From Roseobacter sp. MH60115 (GTDB lineage Bacteria; Pseudomonadota; Alphaproteobacteria; Rhodobacterales; Rhodobacteraceae): a stretch of DNA of 64,000 nt. Below are positions 8,064-16,686 of the stretch, piece by piece. Both the position numbers and the translations under genes were made by a program. The first letter of the stretch is position 1, and every line of letters starts with the position of its first letter. A model generated the notes under the pieces. The model had not been told where the DNA came from and ran no database searches. It saw only the letters and a list, made by a program, of their open reading frames with translations. The DNA lies in contig NZ_JADOBQ010000004.1 in the NCBI RefSeq assembly GCF_015644665.1, positions 379,501 through 443,500 of the forward strand, in the 5' to 3' direction.

Positions 8064-9338
8064 ATGTCCGATACCGGCGTTCCCGCCCGAAAAAGCGCGG
8101 TCTACCTGCTCGACCAGATCCTTGGTGAAGGGCGTCTGATGTCAGAGCTGTTGGGCGCGGGGGCGCTGGACGCTCTGCCGGTGGCGGATCGGGCGCGGGC
8201 GGCGCGCTTGGCGCAGGACACGCTGCGGGGGTTGGAACGGGCAGACCGTCTGTTGCAAAAGCACCTGTCGAAGTATCCACCGCTCACCGTGCGCAACGCT
8301 TTGCGGGTTGGCACGGTGGAGCTGTGTCAGGGGCAGGCGGCGCATGGTGTGGTCAATGCAATGGTCGAACTGGTGGCGCGTCACAAAAGACTGGGCCATC
8401 TGAAAGGCCTGACCAATGCGGTGTTACGCAAAGTCGCGGCTGAGGGACCGGAGGCATGGGATGCCCTGCGCGCGCCGCGCTTGCCAAAGTGGTTGAGGGG
8501 GCCGCTGGTTTCGGCCTGGGGGCCGGACGCAATGGCGGCAATAGAACGCTCGCATTTCGCTGGGGCGCCGCTGGATTTGACGGTCAAAAGTGACCCTGCA
8601 GCCGTCGCCGCTGCCACCGGAGGCACCGTGCTGCCCAGCGGGTCAGTGCGCATTGCGGATCCGGGTCAGGTTTCTGCCATGGCGGGCTTTGAGGCGGGAG
8701 ACTGGTGGGTTCAGGATGCCGCCGCCGCCTTGCCCGTGCAGGTGCTTGCGCCGCAGACCGGGGAGGAGGTGCTTGATCTCTGTGCCGCGCCGGGGGGCAA
8801 GACGATGCAATTGGCGGCCGCCGGGGCGCGGGTCACGGCGGTGGACGATTCCGCCGGACGCATGGCACGGGTGACGGAAAACCTGAAACGCACCGGGCTG
8901 AGTGCGGAGTTGATCGTGCAGGATGCGCTGGCGCATGCGGGCGCGTACGATGCCATCCTTCTCGACGCGCCCTGTTCCGCAACCGGCACCATCCGTCGTC
9001 ATCCCGATTTGCCCCATGCCAAGGATGGGTCCGAATTCGGCGCCCTGATCGATTTGCAAGGTACATTGATCGATCACGCGTGGAGCCTGCTCAAACCCGG
9101 CGGCAGAATGGTGTTCTGCACCTGCTCCCTGTTGCCTGATGAAGGCGAGGTGCAGATCGATGAGGCGCTGTTGCGTCACCCCGACATGCGAGTGGACGCG
9201 GCGGCGCTGGACCTGCCGGGTGTCGAGAAGGACTGGCACACGGCTGAGGGCGGGCTGCGGCTGCGTCCCGACTACTGGGAAGATCTCGGGGGTATGGATG
9301 GTTTCTACATCGCCTGCCTGCACAAGCAGACGCGATAG
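8064..9338 (+). CDS. rsmB: 16S rRNA (cytosine-5) methyltransferase, RsmB family
   Basis: The 424-residue protein has an N-terminal NusB-like helical domain (about residues 1-140) and a C-terminal SAM-dependent methyltransferase domain with the glycine-rich motif LDLCAAPGGKT. Both catalytic cysteines of RNA m5C methyltransferases are present: C304 in DAPCSATG and C354 in FCTCSLLPDEGE. RsmB methylates C967 of 16S rRNA in E. coli. The start at ATG 8064 (MSDTGVPARK) is preferred over an upstream TTG. It is the first gene of a plus-strand run toward purH. Confidence 0.92.
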   Translation: MSDTGVPARKSAVYLLDQILGEGRLMSELLGAGALDALPVADRARAARLAQDTLRGLERADRLLQKHLSKYPPLTVRNALRVGTVELCQGQAAHGVVNAMVELVARHKRLGHLKGLTNAVLRKVAAEGPEAWDALRAPRLPKWLRGPLVSAWGPDAMAAIERSHFAGAPLDLTVKSDPAAVAAATGGTVLPSGSVRIADPGQVSAMAGFEAGDWWVQDAAAALPVQVLAPQTGEEVLDLCAAPGGKTMQLAAAGARVTAVDDSAGRMARVTENLKRTGLSAELIVQDALAHAGAYDAILLDAPCSATGTIRRHPDLPHAKDGSEFGALIDLQGTLIDHAWSLLKPGGRMVFCTCSLLPDEGEVQIDEALLRHPDMRVDAAALDLPGVEKDWHTAEGGLRLRPDYWEDLGGMDGFYIACLHKQTR

Positions 9339-9439
9339 TTTTCTCGGCTGATCCGCGCAATATAATGCGGTGACTCACGTCATCAGTCGGGGTAACATGT
9401 GCCAAAGCGCCGTCAGAGCGTCCTCAGGCAGAGAACCCC

Positions 9440-11191
9440 ATGTCCGAAAACAGAAGTTTGGCCGCCCGCAAGGTGCATTTTCTAAACCGCTGGCATGCCG
9501 CGCGCGCGGGCAGGATGCGCGCGCGGGCCGTCGGGTTTGTGTCGTCCCCCGAACCACGCACCATTGGCAGCTTTGCCCGGGGGCGGCAGCTGCTGGCGGG
9601 CAACTTCCTGTTTGCGGGTCATTTGCTGGAGCATCAAGACAGCGATCTTTGGGATCTGCCGGCGCCGAATGCCGATTATGAGCAGGAAATCCATGGGTTT
9701 GCCTGGCTGGACGACCTGGCCGCCGTGGGCGATTTGCCCGCCCGCGTCGCAGCGCAACGCTGGCTTTGGAACTGGATCGAGCGCTACGGGCGCGGGCGCG
9801 GGCCGGGCTGGACGCCGGATCTGACCGGGCGGCGGCTTATCCGCTGGATCAACCATGCGCTCTTTATGCTGCGCGGCAATGATGCGCCGGACAGCGATGC
9901 GTTTTACCGCAGCCTGCATCAACAGACGTATTTTCTGTCCAAGCGCTGGCAGGGCGCGGCCAGTGGCCTGCCCCGTTTCGAGGCACTGACCGGTCTGATT
10001 TATGCGGGTCTCTCGCTGGAGGGTATGGAAGGCATGGCGGTGCCGGCGGTAAAGGCTTTGGCAAAGGAATGTCGCACCCAGATCGATGATCAGGGCGGGT
10101 TGCCGACACGCAATCCGGAGGAGCTTCTGGAGGTTTTCACGCTTTTGACCTGGGCGGCGGCGGCCTTGTCGGACGCGGGTCAGGCCGCGCCGCCGGAGCA
10201 TCTGGAGGCGATCGAGCGTATCGCCCCAACGCTGCGCACCCTGCGCCATTCCGATGGGGGGCTTGCGCGTTTTCACGGAGGCGGGCGTGGGCAGGAGGGG
10301 TGGCTGGACCATGCGCTGGCGCAGGCCAGGGTCAAAAGACGTCAGCCCGATGGGCTGTCGATGGGGTTCGCGCGCCTCTCTGCCGGGCGCACCAGCGTGA
10401 TCGTCGATGCCAGCAAGCCGCCGACAGGGCGCGCGTCCTATAATGCGCATGCCTCGACACTGGCGGTGGAACTGACCTCGGGGCGGCGTCCTTTGGTCGT
10501 AAATTGCGGCTCTGGCCGGTCCTTCGGGCCGGATTGGCGCCGTGCGGGTCGGGCCACACCCTCACATTCGACACTGTCGCTGGATGGCTATTCCAGTGCG
10601 CGACTGGGCAATGCAGAGGGCTCCACGGGCCGCGAGGAGCTGATTGAATCGCCCACCAAGGTACCGATTGAGATCGGTCACGTCAGCGATGGATTGCGAT
10701 TTCAGGGGGGACATGACGGGTTTGTTGCCACCCACGGTCTGACGCATGCCCGCACGCTGGAGATGACCTTTGACGGTCGCGCCATGGCGGGCGAGGATAT
10801 GCTGCTGGCGCTGGATGATGCGGAAAAGCGGCGGTTTGATCTGGCGCTGGATGCCACCAAACTGCAGGGTATCGCCTTTGACATCCGGTTTCATCTGCAT
10901 CCGGAGGTGGACGCGACCCTGGATTTGGGCGGGGCCGCGGTGTCCATGGCGCTGAAGAGCGGTGAGATTTGGGTGTTCCGCCACGATGGGGCGCAAAATC
11001 TGACCCTGCAGCCGTCGGTCTACCTGGAAACCGGAAGATTGAAGCCCCGGGGCGCAAATCAGATTGTTCTTTCGGGCAAGGCTATGTCATACGCCACGCG
11101 TGTCCGCTGGTCTCTCTCCAAGGCGCAGGAAACTGCGGTTGGCATTCGGGATCTCAGCCAAGATGCGCCTGACCTGACTGACGAGCCTTAA
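9440..11191 (+). CDS. Heparinase II/III family protein
   Basis: The 583-residue protein has an alpha-helical, Trp/Arg-rich N-terminal part (about residues 40-290, similar to the toroid of heparinase II/III lyases) and a beta-rich C-terminal part with the family stretch SYNAHASTLAVELTSGRRPL around residue 335 and the typical SHSTLSLDGYSSA. It has no obvious signal peptide, which is unusual for a polysaccharide lyase. Relatives between rsmB and purH occur in many Rhodobacterales, so it probably acts on an endogenous glycan rather than on host heparin. That last point is inference. An AT-rich TATAAT at 9361-9366 may be part of its promoter. Confidence 0.85.
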   Translation: MSENRSLAARKVHFLNRWHAARAGRMRARAVGFVSSPEPRTIGSFARGRQLLAGNFLFAGHLLEHQDSDLWDLPAPNADYEQEIHGFAWLDDLAAVGDLPARVAAQRWLWNWIERYGRGRGPGWTPDLTGRRLIRWINHALFMLRGNDAPDSDAFYRSLHQQTYFLSKRWQGAASGLPRFEALTGLIYAGLSLEGMEGMAVPAVKALAKECRTQIDDQGGLPTRNPEELLEVFTLLTWAAAALSDAGQAAPPEHLEAIERIAPTLRTLRHSDGGLARFHGGGRGQEGWLDHALAQARVKRRQPDGLSMGFARLSAGRTSVIVDASKPPTGRASYNAHASTLAVELTSGRRPLVVNCGSGRSFGPDWRRAGRATPSHSTLSLDGYSSARLGNAEGSTGREELIESPTKVPIEIGHVSDGLRFQGGHDGFVATHGLTHARTLEMTFDGRAMAGEDMLLALDDAEKRRFDLALDATKLQGIAFDIRFHLHPEVDATLDLGGAAVSMALKSGEIWVFRHDGAQNLTLQPSVYLETGRLKPRGANQIVLSGKAMSYATRVRWSLSKAQETAVGIRDLSQDAPDLTDEP

Positions 11192-11203
11192 AGGATCCTG
11201 CCC

Positions 11204-12790
11204 ATGACCGATCTCGCCCCGCTGCGCCGCGCCCTGCTGTCCGTATCCGACAAGACCGGGCTGGTGGATTTTGGCAAGGTACTGGCGGCACGGGGGGTTG
11301 AACTGCTCTCTACCGGGGGGACGGCGAAGGCGCTGCGGGACGCGGGGCTGCAGGTGCGCGATGTGGCCGAGGTGACCGGATTTCCCGAGATGATGGATGG
11401 GCGGGTCAAGACCCTGCACCCGGTGGTGCATGGTGGTCTATTGGCGCTGCGGGACAACGACGATCACGTGGCGGCGATGGAGACGCACGGCATCGGGCCC
11501 ATCGATCTGGTGGTGGTGAACCTCTACCCCTTTGAGGAGACCGTGGCCAAGGGCGCGGCCTATGCCGAAGTAATCGAGAACATTGATATCGGCGGCCCCG
11601 CGATGATCCGCTCGGCGGCGAAGAACCACGGGTTCGTGACGGTGGTCGTGGATGTGGAAGACTATGATGCCGTGCTGGCGGAACTGGACGCGCAGGACGG
11701 ACAGACCGGCTATGCGCTGCGCCAGCGGCTTGCGCAGACAGCCTATGCACGCACGGCGGCCTATGACACGGCTGTCAGCACGTGGATGGCGGCAGAGGTG
11801 GGTGAAACACCGCGCAGACGGACGTTTGGCGGCACGCTGGCACAGACTCTGCGCTATGGCGAGAACCCGCATCAGGCCGCAGCCTTCTACACCGATGGCA
11901 GTAGCGCGCCTGGCGTGGCCACAGCCAAGCAGCATCAGGGCAAAGAGTTGAGCTATAACAACATCAATGACACCGATGCGGCCTTTGAACTGGTGAGTGC
12001 CTTCGATCCGGCGGAAGGTCCGGCCTGTGCGATCATCAAACATGCCAATCCCTGCGGTGTCGCGATGGGGGCCACGCTGAAAGAGGCCTACACGCGCGCT
12101 TTTGATTGTGATCGCACTTCGGCCTTTGGCGGGATCATCGCGTTGAACCAGCCCTTGGATGCCGCAACGGCAGAAGAGATCACCGGGATTTTTACCGAAG
12201 TCGTGATTGCGCCTGGAGCCGATCAGGGCGCAATGGATATTTTCAGCCAGAAGAAGAACCTGCGTCTGTTGACCACATCCGGCCTTGCGGACCCGCGCGC
12301 AGCGGGTCTGGCCGTGCGGCAGGTGTCAGGCGGATATCTGGTACAGGATAAGGATGTGGGTCACGTGGGTGTGGAGGACCTGAAAGTTGTGACCAAGCGC
12401 CAGCCGTCCGAGCAGGAGATGGCCGATCTGCTTTTTGCCTGGACCGTAGCGAAACATGTGAAATCGAACGCGATCATTTACGTCAAGGATGGCGCTACTG
12501 TGGGTGTCGGCGCCGGCCAGATGAGCCGGGTGGACAGCACGCGCATTGCCGCGCGCAAGGCGCAGGATATGGCGGAGGCGATGGGTTTGCCCGCGCCGCT
12601 GACCCAAGGATCGGTCGTGGCGTCGGATGCGTTTTTTCCCTTTGCCGATGGGTTGATCACGGCGGCAGAGGCGGGTGCAACCGCGCTCATTCAACCGGGC
12701 GGGTCGATGCGGGATGACGAGGTGATTGCCGCGGCGGATGATGCCGGGATCGCCATGGTCTTTACCGGCATGCGCCACTTCCGCCACTGA
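11204..12790 (+). CDS. purH: Bifunctional AICAR formyltransferase / IMP cyclohydrolase
   Basis: The 528-residue enzyme carries out the last two steps of purine synthesis. The N-terminal MGS-like cyclohydrolase domain (about 1-200) shows [34 protein letters not shown] and [13 protein letters not shown]. The C-terminal transformylase domain contains the catalytic [22 protein letters not shown] and [10 protein letters not shown]. Length is normal. It starts 12 bases after the heparinase-family gene (AAAGGATCC upstream of ATG) and ends 13 bases before lspA, so the three genes are likely one operon. Confidence 0.98.
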   Translation: MTDLAPLRRALLSVSDKTGLVDFGKVLAARGVELLSTGGTAKALRDAGLQVRDVAEVTGFPEMMDGRVKTLHPVVHGGLLALRDNDDHVAAMETHGIGPIDLVVVNLYPFEETVAKGAAYAEVIENIDIGGPAMIRSAAKNHGFVTVVVDVEDYDAVLAELDAQDGQTGYALRQRLAQTAYARTAAYDTAVSTWMAAEVGETPRRRTFGGTLAQTLRYGENPHQAAAFYTDGSSAPGVATAKQHQGKELSYNNINDTDAAFELVSAFDPAEGPACAIIKHANPCGVAMGATLKEAYTRAFDCDRTSAFGGIIALNQPLDAATAEEITGIFTEVVIAPGADQGAMDIFSQKKNLRLLTTSGLADPRAAGLAVRQVSGGYLVQDKDVGHVGVEDLKVVTKRQPSEQEMADLLFAWTVAKHVKSNAIIYVKDGATVGVGAGQMSRVDSTRIAARKAQDMAEAMGLPAPLTQGSVVASDAFFPFADGLITAAEAGATALIQPGGSMRDDEVIAAADDAGIAMVFTGMRHFRH

Positions 12791-12803
12791 GAGAGGAGCC
12801 GTC

Positions 12804-13289
12804 ATGCGTGCCCTTGCTCTGGCGGCCCTGATCGCCTTTGTCATCGACCAGCTCAGCAAGTATCTGGTGATCCATGGGATGGAGTTGTGGCGTGTCCGCG
12901 CCATTGACGTGCTGCCGCCGGTGCTGAATTTTCGCTATGGCGAGAACCGGGGCATCAATTTCGGCCTTTTTGGCGATGCGTCTGACGCCAGCCGGTGGGT
13001 CCTGATTGGGCTGGCGGTTGTGATCTGCGCGGCGGTTCTGATCTGGGCATGGCGGCAGGAGCTTGGTTTTTGGGCGCAGGTTGGTGCCGGGTTCTTGATC
13101 GGCGGGGCGCTGGCCAATGTGCTCGACCGGCTGATCTATGGCTATGTGCTGGATTTTCTGAACATGTCCTGCTGCGGGATCGAAAACCCCTTTGTGTTCA
13201 ACCTGGCGGATGTGTTCATTTTCGGGGGGGCCATCGCATTGGTTTTCCTGTCACCCGATCCCAAGGACACACCAAAAAAAGGCCAGTGA
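12804..13289 (+). CDS. lspA: Lipoprotein signal peptidase (signal peptidase II)
   Basis: This 161-residue inner-membrane aspartyl protease removes signal peptides of lipoproteins after lipid attachment. Four transmembrane helices are apparent. The family motifs are present: DQLSKYLV near residue 15, GxxFG-like NRGINFGLFG (48-57), NVLDR with catalytic D108, and FNLADVFIF with catalytic D136. ATG at 12804 is preceded by GAGAGGAGCC. The next gene encodes a lipoprotein, a natural substrate. Confidence 0.96.
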   Translation: MRALALAALIAFVIDQLSKYLVIHGMELWRVRAIDVLPPVLNFRYGENRGINFGLFGDASDASRWVLIGLAVVICAAVLIWAWRQELGFWAQVGAGFLIGGALANVLDRLIYGYVLDFLNMSCCGIENPFVFNLADVFIFGGAIALVFLSPDPKDTPKKGQ

Positions 13290-13340
13290 CATTGCCTGCT
13301 TGCATGGCGTATCAACAGGCAGACCGCGAGGAGACCTGAC

Positions 13341-13838
13341 ATGAGCCGTATTTTGGCCCTCATTCTGATCACAGCATCTGTTGGCGCCTGCGCCAATACC
13401 GGGCTGCGCGATCTGCGGTCGAACACGCGTGGGCCCGATGAATTCATCATTGAGCCAAAGGCGCCGCTGCAGACGCCTGATGATCTGACCAGCCTGCCCG
13501 CGCCCACGCCGGGTCAGGGCAATCTGACCGATAATGATCCGCTGTCTGATGTGGTGGTGGCACTGGGCGGTCGTCCGTCGAACGCAACCGCGGTGCCTGC
13601 CACGGATGGTGCTCTGGTCACCGCGGCCAGCCGGTTTGGCGTGACACCGAACATCCGGCAGAACCTTGCCGAAGAAGATGCGGATTTCCGCCGCAGGCAG
13701 TCGCGGTTCACGCAGTACCGCCTGTTCCGGGAAGACCGCTACCTGCAAGCCTACCGCCGTCAGGCGCTGGACGCCAGCGATGTGGCGGAGCGGTGGCGTC
13801 GTGCCGGGGCCCGAACGCCGAGCTATCCGCCGAACTGA
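13341..13838 (+). CDS. DUF3035 lipoprotein
   Basis: The 165-residue protein has a lipoprotein signal peptide with lipobox ASVGAC (Cys at residue 17), so it should be lipid-anchored in the envelope. After it come the DUF3035 features GPDEFIIEPKAPLQTP (31-46), a Pro/Thr-rich linker and a C-terminal Arg-rich helical segment (about 113-158). DUF3035 proteins follow lspA and precede M16 peptidases in many Rhodobacterales. Their role is unknown. A strong Shine-Dalgarno (GAGGAGACC) precedes the ATG. Confidence 0.88.
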   Translation: MSRILALILITASVGACANTGLRDLRSNTRGPDEFIIEPKAPLQTPDDLTSLPAPTPGQGNLTDNDPLSDVVVALGGRPSNATAVPATDGALVTAASRFGVTPNIRQNLAEEDADFRRRQSRFTQYRLFREDRYLQAYRRQALDASDVAERWRRAGARTPSYPPN

Positions 13839-13842
13839 TCAT

Positions 13843-13861
13843 GGTGCGCAAGCCGCGCACC
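13843..13861 (+). terminator. Possible terminator hairpin after the DUF3035 gene
   Basis: GGTGCGC (13843-13849) and GCGCACC (13855-13861) form a perfect 7-bp stem with a 5-base loop, starting 5 bases after the stop. Only a weak T-run follows (TCACTTTC), so termination may be partial. Confidence 0.4.
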
Positions 13862-13951
13862 TCACTTTCGTGACAGCGTGACTTGAACCGCGCGGCTTGG
13901 GGCGTATTTCTTGCCCAGACCCGATGTGCTTGACCTTTGGAAGGACAGATC

Positions 13952-15286
13952 ATGATACGACTGCCTGCGCTTGCTGCCATCCTTTCGTTTCTGCCCGGTC
14001 TGCTGGCCGCTGATGATGAGGCCGTGACGACCTTTGCCCTCGACAACGGGATGCAGGTTGTGGTGGTCGAGGATCATCGGGCCCCGGTTGTGCAACATAT
14101 GTTGTGGTACCGGGCAGGCTCCGCCGATGAGCCCAAGGGATCGTCCGGCGTGGCGCATTTTCTGGAACATCTGCTCTTCAAGGCCACCGACACGTTGGAA
14201 GCCGGTGAGTTGTCGGCGACCGTCGCGCGCAATGGTGGACGGGACAATGCCTTCACCTCCTACGATTACACCGCCTATTTTCAGCGGGTTGCGGCGGATC
14301 GGCTGGAACTGATGATGCGCATGGAAAGCGACCGGATGCGCAATATTCGTCTGACCGACGAGAACATCGAGACCGAGCGCGATGTGATCATCGAGGAACG
14401 CAACCAGCGGACGGAGAACAACCCGAACGCGCTTTTCGGCGAACAGATCGCAGCGGCGCAATACCTCAACCACCGCTACGCTGTGCCGATCATCGGCTGG
14501 ATGCATGAGATGCAGACGCTGGATATGGAGGACGCGCTGGGCTTCTACGAGATTTACTACTCGCCCAACAACGCGATCCTGGTGGTGTCGGGCGATGTGA
14601 CGCCCGAAGAAGTCCGGACATTGGCAGAGAAGTATTACGGCGTGATCCCTGCAAATCCCGACCTGCCGGAGCGTGTTCGCACCGAAGAGCCACCGCAGAC
14701 CGCCGAGCGCCGGTTGATCTTCCGCGATGCGCGCGTCGCCCAGCCCTATGTGCGCCGGTCCTATCTGGCGCCGGAACGCGATCCCGGTGCGCAGGAGAAG
14801 GCCGCCGCGCTCACCTTTCTGGCGGAGATTCTGGGGGGTGGTACGACATCCTATCTGACGGATGCGCTGCAGTTCGACACACAGATTGCGACGTATTCCG
14901 CGGCTTTCTACCGTGGGGTTTCGCTGGATGACACGACGTTCAACCTCATCGTTGTTCCCCGCCCGGATGTCAGCCTGCAGGAAGCCGAAGACGCGCTGGA
15001 TGCGGCGGTGGCGCAATTCCTGATCGATGGCGTGGATCCGGAGCAGCTGGACCGGATCAAGCTGCAGATCCGTGCCGATCAGATCTATGCGCGGGATGAT
15101 GTGGACCGGATTGCCAACCGTTATGGTCAGGCGCTGTCGTCGGGGCTGACGGTAGAGGACGTGCAGGCGTGGCCGGATGTGCTGGAGGCCGTCACGGCTG
15201 AGGATATCATCGAAGCCGCCCGCGATGTCTTTGATAAACGGGCCTCGGTCACCGGTTGGCTGATGCGTGAGGAGGTCACCCAATGA
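13952..15286 (+). CDS. M16 family zinc metallopeptidase, catalytic subunit
   Basis: The 444-residue protein begins with a signal peptide (MIRLPALAAILSFLPGLLA) and should be periplasmic. It has the inverted zinc motif H69-F-L-E-H73 of M16 peptidases, followed by NAFTSYDYTAYFQRV and the conserved ERDVIIEERNQR region. The C-terminal M16 domain contains YSPNNAILVVSGDV. ATG at 13952 has GGAAGGA upstream; a TTG at 13937 is less likely. Its stop overlaps the start of the next M16 gene by four bases, typical for a heterodimeric M16B protease with one active and one inactive subunit. Confidence 0.92.
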   Translation: MIRLPALAAILSFLPGLLAADDEAVTTFALDNGMQVVVVEDHRAPVVQHMLWYRAGSADEPKGSSGVAHFLEHLLFKATDTLEAGELSATVARNGGRDNAFTSYDYTAYFQRVAADRLELMMRMESDRMRNIRLTDENIETERDVIIEERNQRTENNPNALFGEQIAAAQYLNHRYAVPIIGWMHEMQTLDMEDALGFYEIYYSPNNAILVVSGDVTPEEVRTLAEKYYGVIPANPDLPERVRTEEPPQTAERRLIFRDARVAQPYVRRSYLAPERDPGAQEKAAALTFLAEILGGGTTSYLTDALQFDTQIATYSAAFYRGVSLDDTTFNLIVVPRPDVSLQEAEDALDAAVAQFLIDGVDPEQLDRIKLQIRADQIYARDDVDRIANRYGQALSSGLTVEDVQAWPDVLEAVTAEDIIEAARDVFDKRASVTGWLMREEVTQ

Positions 15287-16602
15287 TCCGCTTTTTCCTG
15301 TCGATTTGTATTGTCATCGGTTTCGCGCTGCCCGCCTCAGCCGAGGTGGACATCAAGGAGGTGACATCCGACGCGGGGCTGACCGCCTGGCTGGTCGAGG
15401 ACCACTCCATTCCCTTCGTGGCGCTGGAAATCCGGTTCCGGGGCGGTGCCTCGCTGGATGCGCCGGACAAGCGCGGGGCCATCAACCTGATGACCGGGCT
15501 TTTGGAGGAGGGTGCGGCAGACATGGACGCGCGCGATTTTGCGCGATCTACCGAGGCGCTGGCGACCTCTTTTGGCTTTGATATCAGCGACGATTCGCTT
15601 TCGGTCTCCGCCCGCTTTCTGACCGAAAACAAGGAGGCATCTGTCGCCTTGCTGCGGGCCGCGCTGCAAGAGCCGCGTTTTGATCAGGATGCCATTGATC
15701 GTGTGAGGGAGCAGGTTTTGTCGGGCATCCGGTCAGACGCCAAGGACCCGAACGAGATCGCGTCGCGGGCTTTTGACCAGATCGCCTTTCCCGGGCATCC
15801 CTATGCCACATCGCTCAGTGGAACAGAGCAAAGCGTTGCGGCGCTGACCCGGGATGATCTGCTGGCCGCGCACCGCGCGGTACTGGCGCGGGACCGGATC
15901 TATATCGGCGCCGTCGGGGACATCACGCCGGAGGAATTGGGCGTGCTGATGGATGACCTGCTGGCGGCATTGCCGGAAACGGGCGCCCCGATCCCGCCGC
16001 GTGCGGAGGTTCAGATCCCCGGTGGGGTGACGGTGGTCCCCTTCGATACGCCGCAATCCGTGGCGATTTTCGGCCATGGTGGTATCGCACAGGACGATCC
16101 TGATTACTTCACCGCGCTTGTGCTCAACCAGGTTCTGGGCGGTGGCGGTTTCGAGAGCCGCCTGATGGATGAGGTCCGGGAGAAACGCGGGCTGACCTAT
16201 GGTGTCTATTCCTACCTGCTGGCCAAGGATCTGGCGGAGGTCTACCTGGGGTCGGTGAGCTCGGCCAATGACCGGATCGCAGAGGCGATTGAGGTGATCC
16301 GTGACGAATGGGCGAAAGCTGCCGTGGAGGGTCTTACCCAGACCGAGCTGGATGATGCAAAAACGTACATGACCGGCGCCTATCCGCTGCGCTTTGACGG
16401 GAACGGGCCGATCGCACAGATCATGGTGGGTATGCAGATGCTGGGCCTGCCCATTGACTACATCGCGACCCGGAATGATCGTGTGGAGGCGGTCACGCTG
16501 GAAGATGTGCAGCGTGTGGCAGCCGACCTGCTGGACCCCGCGGGGCTCCACTTCGTTGTTGTGGGCCAGCCCACCGGGCTGGAGAGTACGCCCGCCAACT
16601 GA
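15283..16602 (+). CDS. M16 family protein, non-catalytic subunit
   Basis: The 439-residue protein has a signal peptide (MIRFFLSICIVIGFALPASA) and two M16 domains. Where the active subunit has HFLEH this one reads LMTGLLEEGAADMDARDF, so the zinc ligands are absent. The Arg/Tyr-type substrate-binding signature of inactive M16 partners is visible late in the protein (GFESRLMDEVREKRGLTYGVYSY). It is coupled to the upstream gene by an ATGA overlap. Known M16B pairs act as clamshell heterodimers that degrade peptides; the substrate here is unknown. Confidence 0.9.
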   Translation: MIRFFLSICIVIGFALPASAEVDIKEVTSDAGLTAWLVEDHSIPFVALEIRFRGGASLDAPDKRGAINLMTGLLEEGAADMDARDFARSTEALATSFGFDISDDSLSVSARFLTENKEASVALLRAALQEPRFDQDAIDRVREQVLSGIRSDAKDPNEIASRAFDQIAFPGHPYATSLSGTEQSVAALTRDDLLAAHRAVLARDRIYIGAVGDITPEELGVLMDDLLAALPETGAPIPPRAEVQIPGGVTVVPFDTPQSVAIFGHGGIAQDDPDYFTALVLNQVLGGGGFESRLMDEVREKRGLTYGVYSYLLAKDLAEVYLGSVSSANDRIAEAIEVIRDEWAKAAVEGLTQTELDDAKTYMTGAYPLRFDGNGPIAQIMVGMQMLGLPIDYIATRNDRVEAVTLEDVQRVAADLLDPAGLHFVVVGQPTGLESTPAN

Positions 16603-16645
16603 GCTGCCGTTGCCAGAATGAGGCGCTGACGCGCCACGCCATGTC

Positions 16646-16665
16646 CTCGACCCGGTTGGGTCGAG
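16646..16665. other. Perfect hairpin between convergent genes
   Basis: CTCGACCC and GGGTCGAG form a perfect 8-bp stem with a GGTT loop in the 84-base gap between the convergent M16 and ALDH genes. No T-run follows on either strand, so it may be a weak or Rho-assisted terminator, or an mRNA 3'-end stabiliser. Confidence 0.45.
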
Positions 16666-16686
16666 TGCTGTCGCCTCGGTCAGGCG

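Noticed and set aside
9339-9366. TATAAT at 9361-9366 as a full sigma-70 promoter
   Set aside because: The -10 is perfect but no good -35 lies 16-18 bases upstream, so it is only mentioned in the gene entry.
13862-15283. Minus-strand open frame of 473 codons opposite the M16 peptidase gene
   Set aside because: Codon composition is His/Arg/Gln-rich, there are no domains, and it is fully antisense to a clear gene: a high-GC shadow.
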